From Areca catechu (taxonomy: Eukaryota > Streptophyta > Magnoliopsida > Arecales > Arecaceae), in contig JAHSVC010000034.1 of the NCBI GenBank assembly GCA_021397845.1, positions 3,596,001 through 3,660,000 of the forward strand: 64,000 nucleotides of DNA, in the 5' to 3' direction. Each line of letters begins with the position of its first letter. Positions within the stretch are counted from its first letter, which is position 1. Below the pieces are notes generated by a model. The model was not told the DNA's origin. It did not search any database and saw only the letters and a program-made list of their open reading frames with translations. This document shows positions 47,344-59,115 of this stretch, piece after piece. The position numbers were made by a program, and so were the translations under genes.

Positions 47344-49674
47344 TGATATGGCTACATCACTGACATGGGGCGCGTGTCAGGTCCAGTTGGACACGGTCAG
47401 TACCACCTCGGCCGAAGCTGGCGGCCCCTCGCTCCCTCGCCAGTGGCACCCCAAGACGGGTCTACCTCGGCCGAGATCGAGCCGAGCCCTTTTGCTCCTT
47501 CTCCAGGTGGCTCCCGAAGATGGGTCCACCTCGGCCGAAGTCGAGCCCCTCTCTACCGCTCCGCCAGGTGTCCACCCAAGAGGGGTCCACCTCGGCCGAA
47601 GCTGGCGGTCCCTCGCTCCCTCGCCAGGTGGCACCCCAAGACGGGTCCACCTTGGCCGAGGTCGAGCCGAGCCCTCCTGCTCCTTCGCTAGGTGGCTCCC
47701 GAAGATGGGTCCACCTTGGCCGAAGTCGAGAGCACCTTTCTGCCGCTCCGCCAGGTGTCCACCGGGGAGCGGTCCACCTCGGTTGAAGCTGGCGGCCCCT
47801 CGCTCCCTCGCCAGGTGGTACCCCAAGACGGGTCCACCTATGCCGAAGTCGAGCCGGGCCCTCCTGCTCCTTCACAAGGTGGCTCCCGAAGACGGGTCCA
47901 CCTCGGCCGAAGTTGAGCCCCTCTCTGCCACTCCTCTAGATGTCCACCTAGGAGGGGTCCACCTCGGCCGAAGCTGGCGGTCCCTCGCTCCCTCGCCAGG
48001 TGGCACCCCAAGACGGGTCCATCTTGGCCGAGATCGAGCCGGGCCCTTCTGCTCCTCCGTCAGGTGGCACCCGAAGACGGGCCACCTTGGCCGAAGTCAA
48101 GCACCTCTCTGCAGCTCCGCCAGGTGCCCAACCAGGAGGGGTCCACCTCGATCGAAGTTGGCGGCCCCTCGCTCCCACGCCAGGTGGCACCCCAAGACAG
48201 GTCCACCTTTGCCAAGGTCGAGCCGGGCCCACTTGCTCCTCCGCCAGGTGGCACCCGAAGATGGGTCCACCTCGGCCGAAGTGGAGCACCTCTCTGCCGC
48301 TCCGCCAGGTGTCCACCCAGGAGGGGTCCACCTCGGCCGAAGCTGGCAGCCCCTCGCTCCCTCGCTAGGTGGCACCCCAAGACGGGTCCACCTCGACCGA
48401 GGTCGAGCCGGGCCTTCCTGCTCCTTTGCCAGGTGGCTGCCGAAGACGGGTCCACCTTGATCGAAGTCGAGCCCCTCTCTGTCGCTCCGCCAAGTGTCCA
48501 CCCAGGAGGGGTTCACCTCGGCCGAAGCTGACGGCCCCTCGCACCCTTGCCAGGTGGCACCCCAAGATGGGTCCACCACGGCCGAGGTTGAGCCGGGCCC
48601 TCCTGCTCCTTCGCCAGCTGGCACCCGAAGACGGGTCCACCTCGCCCGAAGTCGAGCCCCTCTCTGCCGCTCCGCCAGGTGTCCACCCAGAAGGGGTCCA
48701 CCTCGGTCGAAGCTGGCGGCCCCTCGCTCCCTCGCCAGGTGGCACCCCAAGATGGGTCCACCTCGATCGAGGTGGAGCCGGGCCCTCCTGCTCCTTTGCC
48801 AGGTGGCACCCGAAGACGGGTCTACCTCGGTCGAAGTCGAGCCTCTCTCTGCCACTCCGCCAGGTGGCGCCCCCTGACGGGTCCATCTCGACCGAGGTCA
48901 ACCTTACTCTGCAAAGCCTCGGAGAAACGAAGGCACGGGTTGCAAGGTAGCCACTATAGCCGGTGCGCACCGTGCCCCGTAGGGGATGCCAGTACGGCCT
49001 GCAGTGACACGCGAAACCTCATTTACACCAGTCAGACGGGGCCCCGCAATCGAGGAACAGAATCCTTGTAGACAGGAGCCTGAAACGACTGGAAGCCCCC
49101 CATCAACGCCTCGAAAGGAGAGCTCCCGCGCTCGACCCAAAGCCTCACCAGTTTTCCCCTTTCGTGACACACGATGGACGAGGCGGTCCGGCCACTTAGC
49201 TCCCAGACCCGAAGAAGAAGGGGGAGGAGAAGGTCTAGAGATCTCAGGGAGCCCCCTGAAAGGAAGGCGAGCTGAAGACAATTCGATGGTATAAAAGGGA
49301 TGGTAAAAATGGGCAGAAAGGTAAGTCAAAAAATGAAGAAAACACCAAGAGAACGATCCTAGGAGGCCTCAAGAAGTCCTCAGGCGTGAGCTCGATGAAC
49401 CCGGCGCAGGAAGCCAGGCTTCAACTCCCCTCTTCCCCACACTTATTTTGTTTACATCTCCTCTAGGCACGAGAATCCTTCGGGAACCCTCCTTAGGGGA
49501 TCTGTTCCATCTTGCCGCTCTCTAACTTGACCGTCGGAGTGCCCCTGCCGGAACCCCCAGCCAGGGTCTCTGACTTTGTTTTGCAGGTCCGGGAGCTTGG
49601 AGATCTCGAGGTGAGAGAGTCTGAGACCGGTGCCAGCTCAAGAGCTACATGCCACCGCGATGAGATCGGCAATA
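47344..49674 (+). repeat. Gypsy 3' LTR with expanded tandem repeats
   Basis: The 2,331-bp LTR starts TGATATGGCT and ends GGCAATA (terminal CA changed to TA). The ~185-bp higher-order repeat occupies about 47405-48890, roughly eight copies against fewer than five in the 5' LTR. A TATA box lies at 49290-49296. The last 66 bp differ from the 5' LTR at five sites, all transitions. Confidence 0.92.
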
Positions 49675-51140
49675 AGTTTCATGTTTCATGATCGGGTGTC
49701 GTAATATTTTAACTAGGATGTCGTAACTTCTGAACTAGGATGTCGTAACTTGAAAATCCCTTTTTTTGAAATCTTTTTCCTTCCAGGTCTTTTCATCACA
49801 ATCCAACAATCTTATTCAAGCCAATGCACGGTTGAAATGTCCCATGATGGAGGATAAAAGCTTTCATTTTCTATTTTATACCGATTTGTTCATGTTTCAA
49901 TTTTTTTGATACCCAAGTTTTTCTAGAAGCATTTTACTATATTGGGGGTATCATATATCATCAATACATACCAAAATACTTCTGTTACGGAGGATCAAAA
50001 CATCCGGTTTAAGTTTTTGTTCAGGGATGTCGTAGCTTTATAACTAGGGTATCGTAGTATTTGAACTGGGGTGTCGTAATACTGTTTCAGCATATATTTC
50101 TGAACTTTTTGCATCCATGTCATATTATGACATCCTAGGAGTCGTAACTCAGTCCACAAGGGATAGGTTCTCGAGGTAGTAGGGGTTAGTATATTTAGTT
50201 TCATGTTTTATGATCGGGTGTCGTAATATTTTAACTAGGGTGTCGTAACTCTGAACTAGGATGTCGTAACTTGAAAATCCCTTTTTTTGAAATCTTTTTC
50301 CTTCCAGGTCTTTTCATCACAATCCAACAATCTTATTCAAGCCAATGCACGGTTGAAATGTTCCATGATGGAGGATAAAGCTTTTATTTTCTGTTTTGTA
50401 CCAATTTGTTCATGTTTTGATTTTTTTGATACCCAAGTTTTTTCAGAAGCATTTTACTATATTGGGGGTATCATATATCATCAATGCATACCGAAACACT
50501 TATGTTACGGAGGATCAAAATATCTGGTTTAAGTTTTTATTCAGGGATGTCATAGCTTTATAACTAGGGTGTCATAGTGTTTGAACTGGGGTGTCGTAAT
50601 ACTGTTTCAGCATATATTTCTAAACTTTTTGCATCCATGTCATGTTATGACATCCTAGGAATCGTAACTCTGTCTACAAGTGATAGGTTCTCGAGGTAGT
50701 AGGGGTTAGTATATTTAGTTTCATGTTTCATGATCGGGTGTCGTAATATTTTAACTAGGGTGTCGTAACTTCTGAACTAGGATGTCGTAACTTGAAAATC
50801 CCTTTTTTTAAATCTTTTTCCTTTCAGGTCTTTTCATCACAATCCAACAATCTTATTCAAGTCAATGCACGGTTGAAATGTCCCATGATGAAGGATAAAA
50901 GCTTTCATTTTCTGTTTTGTACCGATTTGTTCATGTTTCAATTTTTTGATACCCAAGTTTTTCTATAAGCATTTTACTATATTGGGGGTATCATATATCA
51001 TCAATGCATACCGAAACACTTCTGTTACGGAGGATCAAAACATCCGGTTTAGGTTTTTGTACAGGGATGTCGTAGCTTTATAACTAGGGTATCGTAGTGT
51101 TTGAACTGGGATGTCGTAATACAGTTTCAGCATATATTTC
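49675..51140 (+). repeat. Iteron array A, units 2-4
   Basis: Units of about 521 bp begin at 49677, 50199 and 50719 with TTTCATGTTTCATGATCGGG or close variants. The last unit is cut short where the transposase region begins. Each unit carries about six copies of the short motif (GGGTGTCGTAA, AACTAGGGTATCGTAG and so on) in plus orientation, in two clusters separated by ~280 bp of spacer. The array lies directly upstream of the transposase. Confidence 0.88.
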
Positions 51141-51254
51141 TGAACTTTTTGCATCCATGTCTTGTTATTGCACTATCATGTCATATTTAATCCAATACAT
51201 AACTCATTATTTATTTGGTTATAGATAAAATGTCATCTAAAACTATGTGTATCA

Positions 51255-53784
51255 ATGTTTATGAATTTTTATGTAGATATTTCTACATATGGCACTGAAA
51301 TTAGAAATTTGGATGAGGTTGCTGATGTTATTCAGAAGAATGCACCTTCACCTATCACCCCGATCACAGAGAACGAGTATGTTGATCCTAAAATTGGTAT
51401 GGAGTTCAATTCTGCAAATGATTTATACAATTTCTACAATGGATATGCAAGGAGAGTAGGTTTTGGAATCACAACAGTGTGTAGTAGGTCCAACAACAAC
51501 AAAGAAATATGCTTCAGGCACCTGGCATATTGGAGGCAAGGAAAATCTAGAAAAATCGATAACTCCATGAATCCTAGGGATACTGGCAAAATTGACTGTA
51601 AGGCTTCGATAAAAGTAAGACTAAATTCTAAAAATGGTAAATGGATATTAATTGATATTTTTCTAGAACATAACCATGAGCTATCCATATCATCAGCTGG
51701 TTATCTACGGTGCCATAGGAGGATCAGCATACCAGAAAAGGCAGAGATCAGCAATTTACATGCTGTGAATGTTTCCACAAGTCAAATATACTCTGCCATG
51801 GCTAGAAGGAAAGGGGATAGAAGACAATTAGATTTCATTGAAAAGGATGCTCATAATTTTATCTATCGAGAACGTCAGACTCAGCTGAAAGAAGGAGATG
51901 CACAGTCAATGGTAATCCATTTCACACAAATGCAAGTTAAAAATCCAAATTTCTTTTATACTTTTGACCTGAATGATAATGGACAGCTCAGGACTATCTT
52001 TTGGATTCATCCTAGGTCAAGATTGGCAAGCACTTACTTTAGTGATGTACTGACCTTTGACTCAACTTATTTGATAAATACATATCAAATGCCCTTTTGT
52101 CAATTTGTCGGAGTTAACCATCATGGACAATCCACATTGCTTGGTTGCGCATTGTTATCAGATGAGACGATTTAGATATATAAATGGGTATTCCAATCAT
52201 GGCTGGATGCAAATGGTGGTCAACCACCTAAAGCCATTATAACTGACCAAGATAAGGTAATCGAGGCTACTGTCAAGGATGTTTTTCCCAATGCATGACA
52301 TAGATTGTCTTTGGAATATTTTGAAGAAGATTCCTGAAAAGATTGGCCATATTTGTACTATAAATTCCAACTTTATGGTTGAGTTTGACGAGGCGATATA
52401 TGATTCAGTTATCATAGTATCTTTCGAGGAAAGATGGGCACATTTAATGGAGAAATATGTAGAATGCAAGGCCGTATGTTGGTTAAATGACATATATAAA
52501 TGTCGGGATAAATGGGTTCCAGTTTATCTTAAAGATACATTTTTTGCAGGTTTGTTAGTCATTATGAATGATTAATGTTCATTTTTTAAATTTTTGAGCA
52601 AACCTTTTATCTTATATGCTTCTATTTTTTGAATATTTATGAATAGGGATGTCAACTTCACAAAGGAGTAAGAGCATCAATTACTTCTTTGATGGGTTTA
52701 TAAACTCGAAGACTACGCTCAAGAATTCATTGATAAGTACGAAGATGCCTTGAAGAAAAGCTATGAAGAAAAAAAAGAGGAAGACAATAAAACATTGCAA
52801 ACAAGTGCTTTCCTAAAGACATCCTCTCCTTTTGAGAGGCTAGCAGTAGGAAAATATACAAGGCACATATTCAAAAAATTTCAGAATGAGGTCCTTGAAA
52901 TGGCTGCATCAAATGCCAGATTACTTAAAGAAGTTGATAATCATGATGTATATTCTGTTAAATCATTTAAAAGAATTGAAGTTAATGGAATCAATAAGGA
53001 GATTATTAAAAATTACGATGTTTCATATGACAAAACTTTGGAGGATGTTAAATGCTAGTATGGATCCTTTGAGTACAAAGGTTATTTGTGTAGGCATGCC
53101 TTATTGGTTCATCATCAAAGCGAGATATTTCGTATCCCAGATAAGTACTTCTTGAATAGATGGTGCAAGGACATGAAATATCAATTCGACAATCTCGAAT
53201 GCAACACTCAATTTTGTGATAAAAGCATATGAAAATCACGGTACGCACTCAAGGAATTATTTAAATTCAGATGTCTTATTTTAAGTTTACATTAACCTAT
53301 CATATGTCATGAAATCCTAATATGAATATTATGTTTTATTGATCGTAGATATGCTTTGATGAGTCATCGGATGATGAAGTTTGCAGAGATAGCCTCCATG
53401 TCTGAAGATGCATTCAATTTGGTGATGAAAGATCTTACACCATTATTCAGCAAAGCTGTTGATGCTAATTGTGCAGCTAAGCAAAGTAGAGAACTTCTAA
53501 ATCAGGATCCTGACCAACTTACTACGAAAGGTCATCCACGAGAGAATAGAATTAAGAGTGGAGTCGAGAAAAAATCAAAGAGATCAAAGAAAAATTTGGA
53601 TAAGGCTTTTGTTGACACTCCTGTGCAAAATGAGAGAAGAGATAGTACTAGCAAAAGGCAGACTTCCCATATTGTAGTGGAATTACCAGAAATAGTAATT
53701 AAACCCACTGTACCTTCTTTGGACCCTTTTTTAGATGAATTTGATGCTTATATATGCAGTCAACTAACACACGATAGGATATAA
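51255..53784 (+). pseudogene. FAR1/FHY3-like MULE transposase (MULE 1)
   Basis: The N-terminal FAR1-type DNA-binding region (about 51390-51720) reads GMEFNSANDLYNFYNGYARR and ends EHNHELS. The MULE DDE domain follows (about 51950-52480): ASTYFSDVLTFDSTYLINTY (first Asp near 52060), GVNHHGQSTLLGCALLSDET, then AIITDQDKVIEA (second Asp near 52246) and FEERWAHLMEKY. A SWIM-like zinc motif occurs near 53050-53100 (FEYKGYLCRHAL). The C-terminal basic exon is 53356-53784. In-frame stops at 52173 (TAG where MULE 2 has GAG) and near 52298 (TGA where MULE 2 has CGA), frameshifts, and a stop at the SWIM cysteine region disable it. An intron may precede 51278. It would have cut the terminal repeats. Confidence 0.88.
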
Positions 53785-53919
53785 AATCCTGAATTATGGT
53801 ATAGTCCTATATATGTACAGTCCTATATTTTTCTAGATTATTGAATTAAATTTCATAAGGATGTTTATGACTCCCAAATTGACAAAAAATCCCTTCTACC
53901 TGTGGTACAGGATGTTTAC

Positions 53920-54660
53920 GATACCATAGTTCAAAGGTTACGACACCCTAGTTCAAAAGTTACAACACCCTAGTTCAAAAAAAAATAAACATGCAGAAAA
54001 TATAAGATAAAATGTTTCTAATCCCTTCTACCTATGGTACATGTCATCATTGGACATTGGATAGGCTATTGACTCTTAGATAATCAAAAATAGACCCGGC
54101 TGCTTAAAAATCAATAAAATCACCTGAAACAGCATTACGACACCTTAATTCAAAGGTTACGATATCCTAGTTCAAAACTTACGACACCCTAGTTCAAAAA
54201 AAATAAACATGCAGAAAATATAAGATAAAATATTTCTAATCCCTTCTACCTGTGATACATGTCATCATTGGATAGGCTATTGACTCCCAGATAATCAGAA
54301 ATAGTTCCAGCTGCTTAAAAATCAATAAAATCACCTGAAACAGCATTACGACACCCTAGTTCAAAGGTTACGATATCCTAGTTCAAAACTTACGACACCT
54401 TAGTTCAAAAAAATAAATATGCAAAAAATATAAGATAAAATATTTCTAATCCCTTCTACCTGTGGTACATGTCATCATTGGATAGGCTATTGACTTCCAG
54501 ATAATCAGAAATAGTCCCGATTGCTTAAAAATCAATAAAATCACAAGAAACAGCATTACGACATCCTAGTTCAAAACCTACGATACCCTAGTTCAAAACC
54601 TACGACACCCTAGTTCAAATGCTACGACACTCTAGTATAAATACTACGACACCCTGTCAA
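53920..54660 (-). repeat. Iteron array B between transposase and ULP gene
   Basis: Units of about 211 bp (AGCATTACGACACC at 54131, 54342 and 54552) carry clusters of the motif in the opposite orientation to array A (ACGACACCCTAGTTCAAA). The array lies between the 3' ends of the convergent transposase and ULP-like genes. Confidence 0.88.
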
Positions 54661-57390
54661 GAAATATAACATTTCTTTATATCATCATCACAGCAATGAA
54701 GAATTACAAAATATTGATTGAATGAATAACATAGAACTACATGTAATAAGACAATGATATTAAAAACAATACTGGTTGAATGAATCAAAAGAATTTTCCT
54801 TTGAGAATGATACTTAAAATATAATCCTCGAGTTAGTTACAAATTTGTGTAACATAATACATAAGTGAATGAATCGAAAAGAAAGAGTACATAACAAATA
54901 ATTTGCTTTTATAGGCTAATATTTAACAGCACTTTCAATCTTTTGATTCATACTCTCTCAAAACCCTTACTGCTAACTGGCGGCGGTACATGCTGATATC
55001 TTTTTCTATGAAATTCCAAGTATCAGGCCTATCCCTGCGAGCAATAAAATCAATGTATTTCAAGCAAAACAACTCGCAGTCCAGTGATCCTGCAGCTTGG
55101 AAAGGGCATTCACTATTCTCTATCATTGACCATTTGGATACCTCACTATTATCACAGAATATGTGGAACATTGCACCTACTATCTTGTGCCACTTCCTAG
55201 CATTTGCCTTGTAATTGGAATTGCGCTTTATCGAATTCAGATGCATGAAAATCTTCTCTTTCATGTCCACCGCTGCCAGGTGCCAGTGAGAATTTTCGGA
55301 GTTGATGATAATAAAGAGAAATCAAAATTCCTTCTTATCTGAATCACTCACTGCATCAAAAATCATATTGCCGGCTATTCCAGCAAGTTCATGACATGGT
55401 GATGTTGAGGTTAGGCATAAGCCAGAAGTCATTACTTGAGCAACTATACTCTTATGATATCTTTCTGCATTCTCAGCCTAGTTCTTTGTAATGAACTCCT
55501 GCCCAGCATCAATTATCTGTCAATATAATTTAAACTGATTAATTATAAAGTAAATATAATAATTATTAGAAAATATATCAGTACATACATAAAGATTAAC
55601 AACAAAATGATGTAATACTCCATTACTTACATCATCAACTATCATGCCATTGTTAATGATATCAAAAAGATTTTTCCTAGTGATAGTGCCTTCGAATTTG
55701 TTGGTGTACATGACATCCCTGAAATTAATAAACATAAATGATATTATATATTCTCGATTATAAATTAGCATACATATTAGAAAAAATAGGTGTAACATAC
55801 GAGTTCATCTTTTCTTTCAAAAATGTATTGATCAAATTTTCATCATCTTCAATTTGAAAATTCAAACTTGATTCCTCAGGCTGAGATGTGCCCACCATCT
55901 TCAACTTTTTTTTCAATGGGCCTGTTTCGAAAGCAAAATCAGCTGCGATTTGGGAGGCCTTCCGCAGCCTAGGTTCTTTTTTTACTCTCTTGATAAGTGA
56001 AGGAATCTGGATTTCTTCTTTTTCCCCCTCAACTTCCTCACTTACAAGGGTATCCTTAAATTTTTCATCAAAAATTTCTTCCACCTCAACCTCAGTATCT
56101 TCAGTATCCTCTCCCTCCGCCTCTTTCTGGCCTTCTTTATTGGCATTGGTACCTTTATTTACCAATGAACTAAGAAGAGTTTTAACTATGGCTAGCATCT
56201 TCTTTATTTCTTCTAGTTCAACCTTCACCTGTGCACAGCTTGCACAAGTTTTTTCTTTTTCGGAGGATGCTGCTGTTACTGATCCTTTAGGGAGAAGCCA
56301 TTGTTCCATTATTGTTGGCTCAATAGCTCCCTCCACCTGCAAGCAAAGAACAATAACAAAATAACCATACATTAATCATAATAATATATTGTTCATTAAT
56401 ATTATAATGAAAAAATATTTTTATTTATCAAATCATGAGGCTTCAAGTTTGTAAGGTCAACAATCTTTGTCTTCACCTGGCTGTCATACCATTTTAATAG
56501 CCTAGGCAATTTTTTTGGATATGTTGGGGCTCTCAAGGTACTATGCTTAAGGAACCAAACCTGTACATAATAAACATGTATGTTAAATATATGGAAGATT
56601 TAAAATAAAGCAATTATACTTTTACTGCATCTTAATGTCACTTACCAACAGAGCAGCTGTACACCCATATAGGGTTGGCTGCCTCCTAACCTTGTCGCTT
56701 CTTTTGGTTAGGACTGGCTGGTCGGATCTCAAGCAAACAGCAGCATCTGGGAGAGACATAAGAGTCAACTCCATTATTGTGGTAGCCCAATCTATTTTAT
56801 CTAGCTGGGATAAATCATCCAAGTAAGGGATGATAAATCTTGGGCAACTTTGATTTGACTTTGGATACAAGAACGCTGCGAACATAAATGCAATCCATAA
56901 TCTCATTGTGTCCTCGACATCCTCTTGTAGATTGGATGAATGAAGTCAGGCAATTAACTTCTCCAGCCCCTTATTTTGCATATTTAATTATCTTCCAAAT
57001 CTTCTGAATAACCGGCTCTTCTTAACTTGATCTTCCATTTTGATTTTCTTTCTATGTTATGGCAGACCCAAAATCAGGGCCAGGTCTTCCACGCTGAATA
57101 TAAGTTTCTTACCACAAAAAATAAACTTGTTTCCTCCCTTATAGCATCTAATAATTTCAGCTAATAGACACCCATCGACAACAAACGGTTGCATGTCTAC
57201 GAACGCATTGAAAGGAGTCTTTCGGATTATTTCTAAATGATAACTTGAGAAACTCATCTTCAAAACCCATTCAGCATACACTGCTGGCTTGCAATGGTTT
57301 TTAAACAATTGTGAAGCCTTTAATCTGGACAGCCGAAGCATTGGAAGATCACCTGAAATATAAGTAAAATATAAATATAAGTTAAGCAAT

Positions 57391-58230
57391 TTCTGCATGG
57401 GTGTCGTAAGTTTTGAACTAGGATATCGTAGATTTTGAACTAGGATGTCGTAATACTGTTTTGGCCATTTTGATTAATGTTACAACATCCGTGGTAATTT
57501 AATGATACCCTGGGAGTCATAAAACAAGCCACGGTTGTCATGTATTAGAGGTAGAGGGGTTAAAAACTTATTTTTCATAATTTCTGCATTGGTATCGTAA
57601 GTTTTGAACTAGGGTATCGTAGGTTTCGAACTAGGATGTCGTAATACTGTTTTGGCCATTTTGATTAATGTTACAGCATCCGTGGTAATTTTATGACATC
57701 CTGGGAGTCATAAAATAAGCCACGGTTGCCATGTGTTAGAGGTAGAAGGGTTAAAAACTTATTTTTCATAATTTCTGCATGGGTATCGTAAGTTTTGAAC
57801 TAGGATATCGTAGGTTTTGAACTAGGGTATCGTAATACTGTTTTGGCCAGTTTGATCAATGTTATAGCATCCGTGGTAATTTTATGACATCCTGAGAGTC
57901 ATAAAACAAGCCACGGTTGACATGTGTTAGAGGTAGAAGGGTTAAAAACTTATTTTTCATAATTTCTACATGGGTGTCATAAGTTTTGAACTAGGATGTC
58001 TTAGATTTTGAACTAGGGTATCGTAATACTATTTTGGCCATTTTGATTAATGTTACAGCATCCGTGGCAATTTTATGACACCTTGGGAGTCATTAAACAA
58101 GCCACAGTTGCCATGTATTAGAGTTAGAGGGGTTAAAAACTTATTTTTCACAAATTTTTCATGAGTGTCGTAGATTTTGAACTAGGGTGTCGTAGGTTTT
58201 GAACTAGAGTGTCATAATATATAAACTACG
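57391..58230 (+). repeat. Iteron array C (190-bp units)
   Basis: Units start with TTTCTGCAT at 57391, 57581 and 57772, with variants near 57963 and 58154 (period 190-191). Each carries GTATCGTAAGTTTTGAACTA-type motifs in plus orientation. It lies inside the ULP-like gene, probably in its first intron. Confidence 0.88.
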
Positions 58231-58329
58231 GTGTCATAATTTTATACTATGAAGACTTAATATTTTTTTAAAAATTATCGTGGCATCCCTCTGTAGAGAT
58301 AAATTTCAAAGATTGACATTAAAATAGTA

Positions 58330-58510
58330 AAATAGAAATTACGACACCCTAGCTTAAAATCTACGACACCCTAGTTCAAAACCTACGACACTGTTGTTCA
58401 AAATCTATGACAACGTTGTTCAAAACCTACGACACCGTTATTCAAAATCTATGACATCCTTGTTCAAAACCTGGGGCACCCTAGTTTAAAAACTCCGATA
58501 CCCTTGCAGA
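58330..58510 (-). repeat. Iteron array D (~22-bp direct tandem)
   Basis: About eight close-packed copies of TTCAAAACCTACGACACCCT-like motif in minus orientation form a simple 22-bp tandem. This is the densest form of the motif, next to the ULP-like gene's first exon. Confidence 0.85.
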
Positions 58511-59012
58511 AATTGTAAAAAAAAAGTTTAAATGCTAAATGTCATATCCAAGCAAGAATCAAAAATTTTTCTAACTTGTTTCTGCTTTTGTAGCATTCTT
58601 GGGGACGGATCTTAAGGGGGTCTCATTACCTCCTGAATAAACAACGATCGCAGTACTTCCTTCCTCTATCTGCATTTCATTCTTGCATTCTTTTCGTGTT
58701 GTTCGTCTGCATTTAAAGACGAAACCACTTGTCTCCATTTTTCCAAGATTTTGAAGGCGTATCAAATGTTGAAGGAAGATCACTAACGCTTTCTCGACCA
58801 CCAAAGAGGAGGAAAAAATACAAAATGTAGGTATCTGGGATGTCCAAAAATAATGGACGAACTCTGGGGTGGGGTGTCGTAGTGGCAAATATTTTTTTTT
58901 CACTATTTGCATAATAAGAACCGTTTTTTCGATACCAAAAATGATGAGGACAGAATGGTCATTTTGCATGGTTGAAAAGACTGCAGGGCGGCGTCTGCAG
59001 GCTTACGTATAC

Positions 59013-59115
59013 CCCTCCCGTCATGCCATATCCTGTCCCATCGTCATGCCATGTGGTGCCAGCATGGACCAATAACCGCGCACGGTGCGGGCCACGCTGG
59101 ATTTGCTGCACCGCA
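59013..59115 (-). repeat. Right terminal inverted repeat of MULE 1
   Basis: This is the reverse complement match of 35614-35716. It ends exactly where the left repeat of MULE 2 begins (CACCGCA|TGCAGTG). Confidence 0.85.

Larger units (their letters stand above)
36795..49674 (+). mobile_element. Complete Tat-type Gypsy LTR retrotransposon nested in MULE 1
   Basis: The 12,880-bp element is flanked by the 5-bp target duplication AGTTT (36790-36794 and 49675-49679). The uninterrupted host version is visible in neighbouring array units (about 50190-50215), which confirms the boundary. LTRs are 36795-38526 and 47344-49674. The order gag, protease, reverse transcriptase, RNase H, a second RNase H-like domain, integrase, then a long antisense ORF is characteristic of the Tat lineage. 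A purine tract (GTGGGGATGGGGGGCAAC) precedes the 3' LTR. I could not assign a tRNA to the sequence after the 5' LTR (GATTGACGCGCCAGGAATGG). All genes are damaged. Confidence 0.93.
54935..58969 (-). pseudogene. ULP1-like (C48) cysteine protease gene of MULE 1
   Basis: A possible first exon (58969-58571) is followed by an exon from about 57358 with a DUF1985-like region ending FIFCGKKLIFSVEDLALILG. Further segments follow at 56906-56622 and 56430-56560. An acidic coiled-coil exon lies at 56340-55800 (CASCAQVKVELEEIKKML). The C48 catalytic exon is about 55519-54935. Catalytic His is in SHWHLAAVDMKEK (55286-55288), Cys in GSLDCELFCLKYIDF (55076-55078), and the oxyanion Gln is in CPFQAAGS. The usual catalytic Asp position reads FMHLNS, with Asn. 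Two in-frame stops in the last exon (near 55482 and 55326) make it a pseudogene. ULP1 proteases remove SUMO-like modifiers, and the role of such genes in MULEs is unknown. Exon limits are approximate. Confidence 0.75.
35614..59115 (+). mobile_element. Large Mutator-like element (MULE) with transposase and ULP1-like genes
   Basis: Terminal inverted repeats of about 103 bp lie at 35614-35716 and 59013-59115. The outermost 17 bases read TGCGGTGCAGCAAATCC on both inward-reading strands. Between them are a FAR1-like MULE transposase pseudogene (+, 51255-53784), a convergent ULP1-like protease pseudogene (-, 54935-58969) and iterated-motif arrays. Without the nested Gypsy (12,880 bp plus 5) the element is about 10.6 kb. 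Similar pairing of MULE transposase and ULP-like genes is known in plants (for example the Kaonashi type). No 9-bp target duplication can be shown: the left flank ends TTCACCGTG, while the right side abuts another element directly. Confidence 0.8.

Noticed and set aside
47165..48970. Long open frames in the 3' LTR on both strands
   Set aside because: They have the same repeat-driven origin; length changes with repeat copy number, not with any conserved domain.
53920..58510. Regularly spaced short repeats that could look like a CRISPR array
   Set aside because: The sequence is eukaryotic, spacers are themselves repeated, and the units are transposon iterons.
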